A DNA stretch of 64,000 nucleotides from Megaustenia siamemsis (GCA_032433765.1 JAVIAB010000124.1:72217746-72281745), one strand, 5' to 3'. Positions 21,894-33,919 are shown, counted from the first letter of the stretch. The notes: generated from the sequence alone by a model not told the origin. Numbers and translations are program-made.

Positions 21894-23203
21894 GACAAAT
21901 TACTGAAGCTGGAGTCAATGGAAATAACACCATCAAAGTGTCTGGTAGTAGGAGACTTTAAAAGCCACTCTGAAAGATGGGGATATAAGGAGTCCAATGT
22001 TCGAGGTGAAGAAGTGGAAGAATGGGAAATAGACAACAACCTATTCCTCATAAACTCTAGGGAGGACCCCCCCAACCTTCTACTCAAGAAGATGGAAAAC
22101 AACATCAACTCTCGACCTAGCATTTGCAACTAGAGACATATCTATCAAAATAACCAGAAAAGTGCTGAACCAACTTGGAGATAGTGACCACAGACCAGTC
22201 AAACTTTCAGTAAATCTTGCTCACAAACAGGAGTTGCAAATACCTCTTCCCCGCTGGAACTATAAGAGAGCAGATTGGGCAAAGTTTGTAAGGCTCACTG
22301 ATGCATATACTGTGCCTATCAACACCCACGAAAAGAAGGTCAATAATATGATAGAGCGGTTAACAAATGGAATCCTGAGAGCTGCTAAAGAATCCATTTC
22401 TAGAGGAGCAAGAACAAACTACAAGCCATACTGGAGCAAGGAAATACAAAGATTAGAAGAGGAACTGGACTCTGCCAGAGAACAAGCTGAAACATCACAC
22501 AGCACAGAGAGCAACATTGCCTACAAAGCAGCCTCGGCCAAATACAGACATTAGGGGATGATATCAGCAAGACAGAGTTGGATAGACAAAACAGAGAGCC
22601 TTAATCTAGACAAAAATGGTCATAAACTATGGAAACTTGCGAAAGCTCTGAGCGACGAAAACAACTGCCGACCTCCAATATCATTAACACACAATCAGAA
22701 CTTCCTCACAGGCAAAAGGGCAGCAAATCTACTGATAGTGACTTACACAAACATTAGTAGAATAAACATTCCAATAGACAAACAGAAAGACGGGAAAACC
22801 AAGATGCAAAACACATGCCTTTAGCACCAGAAGAGCATCAGACGACCATCTCTACCCCGACTGAATTAGATGTTGCCCTCAAAGGATTGAAGCTCAAAAG
22901 TTCCCCTGGTAAAGATGAAATCTCCAACAAAATGCTCCTAAATCTGGGACAGAAAGCCAAGAGCCAGCTTCTAAGAATAATAAATGCTAGCTGGAAGAGA
23001 GGTCATGTGCTGGCAATCTGGAAAGAAGCTATTATGGTGTTCATCCTTAAGCGTGGAAAGGACCCACTAGACCCAAGTAGCTATAGACCAATTTGCCTAA
23101 TGAGCTGCCTGAGTAAACCCATGGAAAGGCTGATTAACAGAAGACTTATGTGGCATTTGGAGACAAAACAGCAAATCGTACCACAACAAAGTGGCTGGAT
23201 TGA

Positions 23204-23355
23204 AGCTTAAGAGTTCCCCTGGAAAAGACGGAATCACCAATGAAATGCTCATAAAACTGGGACAGAAAGGCAAGGGCCAGTTGGAAGAGAGGTCAAATGC
23301 CGGCAACATGGAAAAGACCCACTAGGCCCAAGTAGCTACAGACCAATTAGCTTAC
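23204..23355 (+). repeat. LINE-B RT segment repeated almost exactly at 29241-29396
   Basis: The stretch from GGATTGAAGCTTAAGAGTTC to CAATTAGCTTACTG appears at both sites, including two shared internal deletions relative to 22880-23100 (loss after GGCAAGGGCCAG and after CCGGCAACATGG). By eye I find no certain mismatch. Here it is preceded by a less deleted version of the same region. Confidence 0.8.
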
Positions 23356-23483
23356 TGTGGTCCACGCCCATCTCCCTGGAAGAAAAACTATATGGGGCAA
23401 TCAATTCGCTTAAACAGACAGCTGACTTCATGAGAGAGTCTGGAATCCTACTCTGATTGAGTCTTGATCGCAGAGAGAGAGAA

Positions 23484-23660
23484 ATTCATTTGCCTGCTTT
23501 AATATTGTTCCACTTGTCTTTATTGTGCATTGCAGCCATGTCGTTTTCTTTGTTGCTACCATTACTTTTAATATCATTTTTGCTATTAAGGCTGAGTCCT
23601 TTGTTTTTGCTTTTCTTCACTATAATGTCCAACATTTCTTGTAACTCATTTTCACTCATA
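23484..23660 (-). mobile_element. Small internal RTE-A1 fragment
   Basis: Matches the region after YADD in other A1 copies (compare 24433-24605): the minus strand reads ENELQEMLDIIV-like, then KKTKDSALIAK-like decayed text. It is truncated at both ends and follows directly on the LINE-B GAGA tail. Confidence 0.65.
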
Positions 23661-23665
23661 ATTTT

Positions 23666-23972
23666 ATATATATATATATATATATATCTATTGACCTTTC
23701 GAGCCGTTGCCGGCCCATAGGGCGTAGACCAAGATACACCTTCTCATATCTGAATTTTTGTTCTAGCAGTTTTCTTTTAAAGATATTTTATCAAATCTCA
23801 CCATTTGTCTCTGTTCTGTGCAAGCAGCTCTATCTCATTGAGGAAGCCGAATCCTGTTGCTCTTGCCTCTCTCATCAATGTTCTTCTCAGTGTCTCCCTG
23901 GGTCTTCCTCTTTTTCTCTTACCTGTTGTTTCCCATATGAGGGCCTGCTTTGCTATTCGGTTATTATCTCTT
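23666..23972 (-). mobile_element. LINE-D 3' end with TA repeat, 5'-truncated
   Basis: A (TA)n tract at 23666-23688 leads into TCTATTGACCTTTCGAGCCG, the reverse complement of the LINE-D terminus. The minus strand encodes the C-terminal block (GRPRETLRRTLMREARATGF-like) and ends at about 23972, where RTE-A1 sequence begins. Other copies: 37290, 41236, 57547, 59196. Confidence 0.75.
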
Positions 23973-25885
23973 CTGTTATTTTTTCTCTTTGCTTCCCTCT
24001 ATCTCTTCGTCCCTCAATTTTTCCAGTTGTTACAATATATTCCAGTTGTTCTCTTCTCATTACATGGCCAAAAAATGATGATTGTTTCTTCCTAATATTG
24101 GAAATTAGCTATCTTTTTGCTTTGACCTCTCTCAGAACATCTTCATTACTCTTCTTAGCTGTCCATGGTATTCTCAACATTCTTCTGTAAAACCACATTT
24201 CTACAGACTCCAGTGATTTTCTTGTCCGTTGTCCTATTGTCCATGATTCGCATCCATATGTTAAGACTGGCTCTACATAACATTTAAGAACTCTTTTTCT
24301 TGTCTCTATTGTAAAAAAATGGATTGCATAGTATCTTCCTCATCTTTTGGAAAGCTGCTTTTGCCTGAGCCATTCTGCATCTCACCTCTTTTGTACATCT
24401 TCCGTATGGGTTAACAAAGTTCCCAAATATTTAAATTCATTTACCTGTTTTAATACTGTTCCACTTGTTTTTGCACTGAGGTGATGTCTTTTTCTTTGTT
24501 GTTACCATTGCCTCTGTCTTTTTGCTATTAAGGCTGAGTCCTTTATTTTTGCTTTCTTTCACTGTAATGTCCAACATTTCTTGTAACTCATTTTCACTCT
24601 TAGCGATTAAGACTGCATCATCAGCATAGATTATTTATATTATCACCTCTAATTGTTATTCCAGGCATGTCCCTTATGGATCTTAAAATAATCTCACTAT
24701 AAATATTAAACAAATCTGGTGACAGCACACAACCTTGTCTAACACCCTTTTTTATTTGTTGAAACATTCCCAATTGGTTTCCAGTTCTTATGGCTGCTGT
24801 TTGTTGCCAGTACATGTTCTTCATTATTCTTAGATCTTTTCTTTCTATGTTTATGCCTTCTAAAATTGTGATTATTTCTTGGTGCTTTACTTTGTCAAAT
24901 GCCTTGGTGTAATCTATGAAACATTGGTATAGATCTGTTTTCATCTCTATGGCTCTTTCTACTAAAGATCTTATGATATAAATGGCATTGCTTGTTCCTT
25001 TATCTCTAACAAAACCACACTGTTCATTGCTAATTTCTGGACTGATTTTGTTTCACATGATGATTCTTAGTAATATCTTAGTCATATGACTCATAAGGCT
25101 TATTGTGTGATGATCATCGCATTCAATCGCACCCAATTTCTTTGGTAGGGCTATGAATATTGATTTGACCATGTCGTCTGGTATATATCCGCTGTTGTAG
25201 ATATCATTCAATATTTTTGTTATTATTTGTATTCCAAAATCACCCATGGCTTCAATCTCTTCTTTAGTTATATTATCTGGTCCAGGAGCTTTGCCTGCTT
25301 TCATATTGCGCAAGGCATCTTCCACTTTTTCTCTGAGTATTTCTGGTCCTTCTCGATTATTCTTTATATTGACTTCCATTCGTTCATCATTATAAAGATC
25401 TTTAATGTTTTCTGTCCATCGTTCCCTTATGTTTTCTTGATCAATCAACAGTTCTCCTTCCTTCTGATCTTAGATATCCATTTTTTTATTGCGTTTTTCT
25501 TCCTGTTAATTCCTCAATTTGTTTGTATATAGTTTTAGCATCTCCTTTTTGTTGCATTTCAATCTCTTTGCATCTCTCATTTAGCCATGCTTCTTTTGCT
25601 TCATTGCACTTTACTACAATTTCTTTATTTAATCTCTTATACTCATCTTTATTTTGCTTTATTTCTTCTTGTATCCATTAGCTGCAAAATGTCATCTGTC
25701 ATCCATTTCTTTCTTGAATTTGTCCTCACTGGTGGTCTGAACTCTTTTGATGTTTGTTGCATTGATTCTTTTAGCATTTCCCACTGTTCATCAATGCTTT
25801 GTATCTTCTCTATTGCATTGTACCGGTTCTGAATAGTGATTTTATATTTGTCTTGCAGCTTCTTGTCTGATTTTAGTGTTGAATA
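23973..25885 (-). mobile_element. RTE-A1 copy lacking both ends
   Basis: Minus-strand order from 25885: linker (NRYNAIEKIQSIDEQWEMLK), RT (25448-25053, KAGKAPGPDNITKEEIEAMG, LPKKLGAIECDDH), motif A (24944-, [13 protein letters not shown]), motif B ([16 protein letters not shown]), a decayed YADD position (SIDYADDAV region at 24600-24635), thumb and C-terminal FFGHVMRR near 24060. The GAT-repeat 3' end is replaced by LINE-D sequence at the left. Frameshifts at several points. Confidence 0.85.
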
Positions 25886-26989
25886 CAATATCATTAGTAT
25901 ATCTTAAATTATAGATTATGTATCCATTAATGTTAAGCCTGTATCTCCACGATGTCTTTAAAGATTTGCTCAGTGTATAAACTGAATAAACAAGGTGATA
26001 GAATGTGGCCTTGTCTTACTCCTCTTTTTTTATTTCAATAGGTGCAAAGTTCTCATTGTTATATTTTATCTTAGCTGCTTGTTCCCAGTATAAAGTACAC
26101 ATCAATCTTATATCAGTATCATCTAGATGTATATCTTTCAGGCATTTTATTACTTGTAAAGATGTATTCTATCAAAAACTGTAGTGCAGTCTATGAAGCA
26201 TGGATAGATTGGTTTGTTTACTTTTATATACTTTTCTGCTAACATCCTCATGCAGAAGATGGCTTCTCTTGTCCCACTCTTTCTTTCTAAATTAAAATTG
26301 TTGTTCTGTTAATTTCATATTGATTTTATTTTGAATTCTTCCATGTGTAACTTTTAGCCAGATTTTTGTTATATGACTCATCAAACTTATTGTTCTAAAG
26401 TCACTGCACTATACAGCAGTAGTCTTCTTTGACAAGGCAATAAATACTGATGTTTTTAGTTCGTATGGTATATATACTTTGTTGTATATTACCATTGCAG
26501 AGGTGTGTGATTAAAACCTGTCCCAAACACCCTATGGTTTTTATCATCTCAATCTGTTTGTTGTCTTTTTTTAATTTTTAATTGTATTTTTATCTTTCTC
26601 TACTTCAGATTTTTTTATCCTAATATACACCTTATGATTGTGTTACAGATTTCTATATATTTCTTTACTTATACAAAAATCATGCTGAAATGAACTTAGA
26701 CACATAACTCAGTATTGTGGCAACATGTTTACAACATTCTCTATTCTTTCCTTCCACACATGACTCTACAACATTCTCTATATACAGTCAATAATGTATT
26801 TAAACTCTACACTGTTTGTGACGTGTTAACAATACATAGCCTACCAGCAATATTGATGTATTTGTAACTGGTGATCATACACGAGTCTCTCTTGACAACC
26901 TATTAAGTCAACTTATAATTATACTAATTCTGTGATTATCCACTTCTCTCAAAACTGTTCGTTGGCTGTAATTGTGTAAAGTAAACAAA

Positions 26990-27232
26990 AAGTAAAGGTT
27001 TCCTTCACGCCTTGCTAGGCGTATGGGAATATGGTGTTAATGACCATATTTTTCTATAACCACGGCACATTTTTGGGTGATGTGGTCGGTATCACTCCAG
27101 GCCGCCTTTACTTCCCAGAAAAATCTCTGGTACCCATTTTTTAGAGGCCGGGTGAACCCCGGAGCCTTGTCAGTCCGAAAAAATATCCGCCATTGCTGGG
27201 GATTGAACCCGGACCCTTCTGGTTAGGAAGTG
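26990..27232 (-). mobile_element. SINE-S copy, head truncated
   Basis: Contains the SINE-S central domain (ATGGTGTTAATGACCATATT, GGTACCCATTTTTTAGAGG) and B-box-like GGGATTGAACCC in reverse. The A-box half of the tRNA head is replaced at 27233 by LINE-C 3' sequence. It belongs to the same subfamily as 11871-12158. Confidence 0.8.
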
Positions 27233-27312
27233 AGGAGGGTATCTGAGCACTTATGGACATGTTTGGAGTGCAATGATGATGACTCACAATTAACTCAATA
27301 ACACACACACAT
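27233..27312 (+). mobile_element. LINE-C 3' terminal piece fused to SINE-S
   Basis: Matches the last 75 or so bases of the LINE-C copy ending at 54072: ATCTGAGCACTTATGGACAT, then GGAGTGCAATGATGATGA, then an AACTCAATAAC tail that grades into CACACA. Only the extreme 3' end is present. Confidence 0.7.
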
Positions 27313-27315
27313 ACA

Positions 27316-27335
27316 CCCCCCCCCCCCCCCCCCCC
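27316..27335. repeat. C homopolymer, 20 bases
   Basis: An uninterrupted C run follows the CACACA tail of the LINE-C piece. It is a likely site of assembly length error. Confidence 0.9.
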
Positions 27336-29416
27336 ATCCCCCCATCTGTGACTTTTTGAAATCTTGTTGATCATTCAGTTTTATTTCTGTATGCATTCCT
27401 TTTAAATTTTGTTTGTTTTTTTATGATTTATATTTCCATGCATCTTTTACTTTAGACAATCCTCTTTTGCCTGTTTTCACATTTTGCTGATTTCATTATC
27501 TAATTTGGTGTTTTGACTAGTGTTCTTTTTCTGTCTTCTTTTATCAATTTTTTCAAAGATAGCTTCAGTCATCCATTTTTGTCTTATGATCTTTTATTTT
27601 TTAAGTAAGATAATGTTGGCTTCTTGCATGCTTTTCTTTATGCATTGACATTTGGTTGTAAATTTTTCGTCATGATTTTTTCTCTTTTGCGTTGCTCTGT
27701 TCCTTCCTCTAACTTTTGGTATGTATCTTTTACTTGTAGTATAAATGCCAGATGAATGTAACACTCTGATGATGATGATTGTATATGAATGTTGAATTCA
27801 CTAGGCAGGTGGAGTGTAGGGCCCCATGCCTCGAAGGGGTACACCCCGGGCTACTGGTGATCACCCTGACCCATTTTGGAGAGCCAGGAAATGGGACCAG
27901 AGGGACACTACTACTGGTCGGAAAAGCTACAAGAGACACCTGAAAATAATACACTGGAATGCGGATGATATATACCATAAAAACAAGCCCTGGCAGTCAG
28001 ACTAGCAGAGGAGGAGATACATGTTGCTTGCATCCAAGAAACTCACCTTAATCCTCAGCATAGATTTATGATTAGGGGCTATAAAACATTTAGACAGAAC
28101 TGGGAAGGCTACAAGGGTGGAATCCTTATATTTATTAAAAATACCATCCCAGCAAAACAGATAGAAGTAGTCACAAATGGAGAGGCAGAGATCATTGGCA
28201 CAGACCTATACATCAACTCCACTAGCGCAAGGATATTTAACATTTACTCCTAATGACAAATTGCTGAAGCTGGAGTCAATGGAAATAACACTATCAAAGT
28301 GTCTGGTAGTAGGAGACTTTAACAGCCACTCTGAAAGATGGGGATATATAAGGAATCCAATATTCAAGGTGAAGAAGTAGAAGAATGGGAAATCAACAAC
28401 AACCTATTCCTCGTAAACTCTAGAGAGGACCTCCCAACCTTCTACTCAAGAAGATGGAAAACAACATTAACTCCCGACTTAGCATTTGTAACAGGAGACA
28501 TATCTAACAAAATAGCCATTATAGTACTGAACCAACTTGGCAACAGTGACCATAGACCAGTCAAACTTTCAGTGGATCTTGCTCACAAACAGGAGTTGTA
28601 AATACCACTTCCCCGCTGGAACTACAAGAGAGCAGACTGGGAAAAGTTTGCCAAGCTCACATATGCCTACACCGTGCCGTGGAGTTAACAAAGGGAATCC
28701 TCAGAGCTGCTAAAGAATCAATTCCTATAGGAGCAAGAAGAAACTACAAGCCATACTGGAGCAAGGAAATACAAAGAATAGAAGAGGAACTGGGCTCTGC
28801 CAGGGAACTAGCAGAAACATCACAAAGCACAGAGAGCAACATAGCCTATAAAAAGCAGCCTCAATACAGAACCAGCAGCAAATACAGAAGAGAGGTCAAG
28901 CAGAGACAATATCAGCAAGACAGAGCTGGAAAGATAAACCAGAGAGCCTCAATCTAGACAAAAACGGACACACATTCTGGAAACTTGCAAAAGCTCTGAG
29001 CGACGAAATCAACTGCTGACCTTCAATAACATTAGCACACAATCAGAACATCCACACTGGCAAAAGAGCAGCAAACATACTTATAGAAACTTACAAAAAC
29101 ATTAGTAGAATAAACATTCCTAAAGACCAACAGAAAGCTTCTAAAAAGGAAAACCGAGATGCAAAATACATGCTTTTAGCACCAGAAGAACACCAGACAC
29201 CATCTTTACACCAACAGAACTAGAAGTAGCCCTCAAAGGATTGAAGCTTAAGAGTTCCCCTGGAAAAGACGGAATCACCAATGAAATGCTCATAAAACTG
29301 GGACAGAAAGGCAAGGGCCAGTTGGAAGAGAGGTCAAATGCCGGCAACATGGAAAAGACCCACTAGGCCCAAGTAGCTACAGACCAATTAGCTTACTGAG
29401 CTGCCTGAGCAAACTC

Positions 29417-29719
29417 ATGGAAAGGCTGGTCAACAGAAGACTCATGCGGTATTTGGAGACAAAACAACAAATCATACCACAACAAAGCGGTTTCCGTCAG
29501 CACAGATCAACTGAAGACCTGATCACCTACATCGCACAGGAAATAGAAGATGCTCTGCAAGAAAAGAAACACACACTGACAGTTTGGGTCAACATGGAGA
29601 AGGCTTTTGATAGGGTATGGAGAGAAGGATTAAAGAACAAGCTTGTCAGACTTGGTATCCAAGGCCGTTTATTAAATTGGATATCTCAATACCTACAAGA
29701 CAGAACGGCCAGAATATAA
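29417..29719 (+). pseudogene. LINE-B RT fragment: fingers and motif A
   Basis: Reads KPxERLVNRRLMRYL, QQSGFRQHRSTEDLITYI, then LTVWVNMEKAFDRVWREGL. Motif A is normally FLD-x-x-KAFD; here Asn replaces the Asp of the first position (VNMEKAFD), so the catalytic aspartate seems lost. It is followed by LLNWISQYLQDR, the conserved palm helix of I/Jockey-type LINEs. It stops at TAG about 29717, and the YADD block lies downstream in another frame. Confidence 0.8.
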
Positions 29720-30381
29720 GTACATGGATAACTAAGTAAGAAAGCCAGAATCGAACAAGGTGTCTCACACTGCAGCATCTTTGAGGGTCCACCAGATGGA
29801 CTCCACCAGGGGGAGTCCTATCCCCAACGCTCTTTTTAATTTTCATAAATGACATCGTAATGGACATTCCACCCAGTATACACTCAGCAATATATGCAGA
29901 CGACCTGGCTATGTGGGCATGTGAAAAATCTATGTCAGTGGCTAGCTCCAGAATGCAAGATGCCCTAGGGAAACTTGAAAACTGAACGAACACCTAGTTA
30001 CTACCAATCAACACAAAAAAAACTACATACACAATTTTCAGCCTATCAAAAAACACACTCTCTGCAAAATTGAAGATAAAAGACCATGCACTTCCTATTG
30101 ACCAAAACTCAACATATCTTGGCGTCACCATGAATCGCAGAATGACATGGATAAATCAGATAGACAGAGCAAACAAAAGAGCCAGAAAATGAACAGATAT
30201 TATGAAGAAATTGGCAGGTACGGACTGGGGAGCAGACAGCAATATCTTGAAATGACTCTACATAGGAAGAGTAAGACCGGTCCTAGAGTATGGAGTCACA
30301 GCCTGGGCTATAGCTTCCAAAACACAGCTTAGCAAAATTGACAGAACACAAAACCAGGCTGCCCGTATTATCACTTTTGCT

Positions 30382-31344
30382 ATGAAATCTACACCTATCG
30401 TGACTCTAGAAACAGTAACAGGTTTACAACCCTTAGAAGACAGACGGAAAACTAAAGTATTGCAACAAGCGGAGAAATATAGAAGGCTCCTTAGCCACCT
30501 CATGTACCAAAGAATAACTGGTTTCGGAAAAGTAAGACTAAAGAGGAGCAACTTCGCTGCAATCTCCAAAGAACTGGCAACTAGTGACCTAGTACTGTCC
30601 CAAACACTACCGAAACCCTTATGCCCATCTCATATAACTCCTCATGGGAATCACAAAATACCAGAACTTAAGGAAGACATAATAGGATTCATGAAAAAAG
30701 GCATACAAACAGACAAAGAGAGAAAACACATGTCAGAAAAACACACAAACAGCAACTACCCCAGGACTCCAGGTCACACATATACACAGATGGCTCTGCT
30801 ACAAATGCCACCAGAAATGGAGGAGGAGGGTGTCCTGAGGCTGAAAAACCAGAATGAGATCACCAAGTCAATAGCTACTGGGAAATTCTCAAACAACTAT
30901 AAAGCAGAAACTGAAGCCCTCAAAGATGCTGCAAAACTGGCTATCCAACACAAAAATAACATGCACAAGAAATTGGTGATACTGACTGATGCACTATCAG
31001 TCCTAACAGCTCTAAGAACCCCCAGGAACAGTGAGCTTGATGGCTTGAGAACAACCCTAGACTAACTATGCAATAACTTCCAGAGAGTGATCATCCAGTG
31101 GATACCATCACACTGTAATATACATGGAAATGAACGCGCAGACAAATTAGCTAAAGAAGGAGGGAGATTACCACAAGAGAACCATCTGGTTAGCTACGAC
31201 GAAGCCAAATCCATCATCAAAGGCCAGTACCATGAAAAATGGAAACGAGAACACCCAAAGTATAACGAGAGGGACGGATACATCCAACTATCAAGGAGGG
31301 ATCAAGTCATCATATTTTGCCTATCACTGGCCACAACAGAATGA
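30382..31344 (+). pseudogene. LINE-B RNase H region, two abutting open segments
   Basis: Segment 30382-31065 covers the region before RNase H and the Glu and Asp motifs (AETEALKDAAKLA; ILTDALSVLTAL). The TDGSAT motif near 30785 is out of frame by one base. After a stop at 31063, segment 31087-31344 holds IIQWIPSHCNIHGNERADKL (outlier helix with the fourth acidic residue) and a DQVIIFCLSL block. RNase H removes the RNA strand during reverse transcription; this one is inactive. Confidence 0.8.
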
Positions 31345-32139
31345 GAAACCACATGTTCAACAAACTCAAAATAGGTACTACCAGCCAATACCACTGTACA
31401 CTGGACAACATGACAACAAAACATGCTCTACAGGATTGCCCCCAGTACATAGACCTGAGAAGGACAATGTGGTCCACACGCACCTTCCTGGAAGAGAAAC
31501 TAAACGGGGCAACCGAATCACTTAAACAGACAGCTGCCTTCATAAGAAAGTCCGGAATCCTACTCTGAATGAGCCATGATCGCAGAAGAAGAATGTTGAA
31601 TTTCTGTCTGACTCTGAGCTGTCATGTCCAGTGGTAATCTTTGTGCATTACTCCTCTGTTTCTCTTTAATTTTATTTTCAATTTGATCATGCCTGGGATG
31701 TGGTCTGAGTTAATAATCAGCTCCTGGATATGTCTTGGTTGTATGATGTTGTTTCTAAATCTGTCGTTGATCATCATGTAGTCTCTCTGGTTTCTCATGT
31801 TATCGCCAAGAATTTCATTTTCCTAGACCAATATTTCCTATTATGTTCTTTTATCTTCCTTTCCCAACTTTGACATTCATCTCACCATTACAATTAAAAT
31901 TTCTGATGACTTCACTTGTTTCATAATTTGCTTTAAATCTTTGTTGTATGTTTCTATTTGTTCATCCATGTTGACTTATTGGTAAAAGCCAAGATTTCTT
32001 GCCTGTATAAAAGTCCTTCATAAGATATGTAATTGTTTCTGCATAACCCAGTGTTTTTGTCCTTGGTCTTTAGCTACAAAGAGATATAGAAATAATGTTA
32101 TAAATTTCAAGATGATAGCAAATTTTCTAACAACTATCT

Positions 32140-32960
32140 TGTCTAGTAATTTGCCATAAACATTCTGTACAGTGATAACTATTTGTCTCTTGTCCTCTTG
32201 AGCCGAAGACAGCACAAATTCTAGACTGTCCAACAATCTTTGTTATTAAGCATAAGACCCAATAACCAACATTGTATCACACCACACATCTCTGATCTGT
32301 TCGAGTTGATCAATGTTGGTGATGGAGTTGATGCCTCCTGTTGTTGTCTCTCACCTCAGTTTTGTTTTAGTGTTTCTCTAGGTTGGCCTCTTTCTTTTAC
32401 TCTCTGGTTCCCATTTGGGGCTACTTTGAAATTCTCTTGTTGTCTCTTCTCACCACATGGCCAAGATATGACCACCTTCTCTTGATTATGTATGATATTT
32501 TTTTTATGCTTTATCATTTCTCTTATTTCTGCACAGTCTTAAATCTTTACATGGTATACTATTTTTCTGATTTCTATTTTGTGTGTATTCTTGTTCTATG
32601 CAGCTTCCAAGATATACAAAGTGATCTACTTTTTCCACTGTTTTTTTCCAGGTATTTTTTTGGGGGGTGAATTTTATTTTTCATTACTTTTGTTTTTTCT
32701 TGGTTGACCTCCTCAAGTCCTATTTTTCTAGCCATTGATTCTAGGGCATTTGTTTTTTTCTTGCATCATGCTGACAATACTATTATATAAGAACTGTGTG
32801 GTCTGCAAAATCAAGGTTCTCCACTTGAGATCCAAGTGTCCATCCAATGCCTTTATTAGCTGAACAACATTTCTGCATTATGAAGTTGATGACAATTCCA
32901 AATAGCAAGGGAGATAAAATACATCCTTGTTTCATTCCAACATCAATCTAGAACCATTCA
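32140..32960 (-). mobile_element. LINE-D2 3' half
   Basis: Minus-strand coding from 32960: IVINFIMQKCCSANKGIGWT (compare LINE-D at 40450, VMDFIMKKCCTGNKGIEWI), then a decayed ADD block (ENLDFADH near 32790-32820), then the C-terminal region near 32470 (HVVRRDNKR-like) and a 3' end with CGGCTCAAGAGGACAAGAG at 32195-32215. The terminus resembles the LINE-D terminus CGGCTCGAAAGGTCAATAG, so D and D2 are sister families. Confidence 0.65.
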
Positions 32961-33180
32961 TTCAATCCTGCCTGGGTTGGTCTCGAGGTAAGACGCTGGC
33001 CTCAAGACAGAGTGGTTGTGGGTTCAAATCCCACCGGCTACACCTGTTGAGATTTTTGACAGTTCTTGACAGTTTTCTGCTAGTGACATTAGAGCTATGC
33101 TGTGGAATTCCCATATTTCATCTGCAGTCTTCTCATCTAGTTAGCCAACCTCTGGATAGCTGTATTTGAGTCCAGATTGA
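32961..33180 (+). mobile_element. tRNA-headed SINE-like element
   Basis: Bases 32970-33043 have a tRNA-like form: GGTCTCGAGGTAAGACGCTGG (A-box region), an anticodon-like CTCAAGA, and GTGGGTTCAAATCCCAC (T-arm with B-box). The sequence continues for at least 100 bp without a tRNA 3' end, so a SINE head is more likely than a tRNA gene. It sits at the break of the LINE-D2 copy. No second copy in the window. Confidence 0.6.
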
Positions 33181-33285
33181 AGTTTTCTTTAAAGTTCTCA
33201 TCTTTCAATATGAGGCTATCTTCCGAGGCTTTGAATTTTTGTATTGGTTTTTCACTTTAAATTTTATTTTTCCAGTGCAAAAATT

Positions 33286-33919
33286 ATAATCACCGTTATA
33301 TCACCGATGCACTGTCAGTCTTAACAGCTCTAAAACCCCCCAGAACAGTGAGCTAGATGACCTGAGAACAACCCTATACCAATTGTGGAATAATTTTCCA
33401 GAGAGTGATCATCCAGGGATACCATCACACAGTAATATATAAGGAAATGAATGTGCAAACTAGCTAAGGAGGGAGAGTGATTACCACAAGAAAACCATCT
33501 GGTCAGCTACGATGAAGCCAAATCCATTATCACAGGCCAGTATCATGAAAAATGGAAACACGAACACCCAAAGTATAATGAGGGTGACGGATACCTCTAA
33601 CTATCAAGGAGGGATCAAGTTATCATATTCTGACTTCACACTGACCACAAGAGAATGAGAAACCACATGTTCACTAAACTCAAAATAGGAACTACCAGCC
33701 AATGCCACTGTACCCTGGATGATATGATAACAAAAAATGTTCTACAGAATTGCCCCCGGTACATAGACCTGAGGAGGTCAATGTGGCCCATGCCCACTTC
33801 CCTGGAAGAGAAACTAGATGAGGCAACCAATTCACTGAAATAGACAGCAGACTTCATAAGAGAGTACAGATTTCTAGTCTGAATGAGCCATAATCACAGA
33901 AGAAGAATAATCACTGTTA
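33286..33919 (+). mobile_element. 5'-truncated LINE-B: RNase H and 3' end
   Basis: ATAATCAC(C/T)GTTA flanks the insert at 33286-33298 and 33907-33919 (one mismatch); the body is 33299-33906. Contains ALSVLTAL, a decayed WIPSH-type block, RRDQVIIF-like text, KIGTTSQCHCTLDDM, and the B terminus (GAATGAGCCATAATCACAG, GAAGAAG). Shorter than the copy at 27799 and more decayed. Confidence 0.85.

Larger units (their letters stand above)
19553..23480 (+). mobile_element. LINE-B copy (RNase H LINE), split by an antisense LINE-B and chimeric at its end
   Basis: 5' UTR at 19553-19820, endonuclease from 19840 (ACIQETHLNP, then GGILILIKN), antisense insertion 20137-21881, endonuclease continuing at 21894 (CLVVGDFKSHSERWG, GDSDHRPVKL near 22175), linker, and RT start (22815-23210, KLKSSPGKDEISNKMLLNLG, YRPICLMSCLSKPMERL). 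At about 23204 the sequence jumps back to a second copy of the RT start and then to the 3' end (TGGTCCACGCC, GGGGCAATCAATTCGCTT), ending in GAGA repeats at 23473-23480. The RT core and RNase H are absent from this copy. Confidence 0.8.
27787..31602 (+). mobile_element. Near full-length LINE-B (about 3.8 kb) with target duplication
   Basis: GAATGTTGAATT is duplicated at 27787-27798 and 31591-31602; the element is 27799-31590. Order: 5' UTR (27799-27950), endonuclease (27955-28600, CLVVGDFNSHSERWG, NSDHRPVKL), linker (28600-29140), RT (29240-29980, with YRPISLLSCLSKLMERL, GFRQHRSTEDLITYI, MEKAFDRVW and IYADDLAMW near 29890), thumb, RNase H (30760-31160) and the C-terminal ALQDCPQYIDLRR region, then a GAA-repeat end. 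Many frameshifts. It inserted into LINE-F. Confidence 0.9.
25886..32010 (-). mobile_element. LINE-F copy split by SINE-S, a LINE-C tail and a full LINE-B
   Basis: Minus-strand pieces in element order: endonuclease (32010-31603, with RNQRDYMMINDRFRNNIIQP then NSDHIPG), LINE-B insertion (27799-31590), linker (27786-27340), SINE-S plus LINE-C tail (about 27312-26990), then RT (26640-25886, with [20 protein letters not shown] decayed text, LYWEQAAKIKYNNENFAPIE and NLRYTNDIVF). It ends where RTE-A1 sequence starts. The same family is forward at 46325-47700 and reverse at 57140-59690. RTE-like by motif style. Heavily mutated. Confidence 0.7.

Noticed and set aside
24000..26000. Numerous + strand ORFs rich in Phe, Ser and Leu (for example 25227-25532 and 25587-25832)
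   Set aside because: They are antisense shadows of the RTE-A1 coding strand.
32970..33043. Free-standing tRNA gene
   Set aside because: T-arm and A-box are good, but there is no acceptor-stem closure and the sequence continues as a SINE body.
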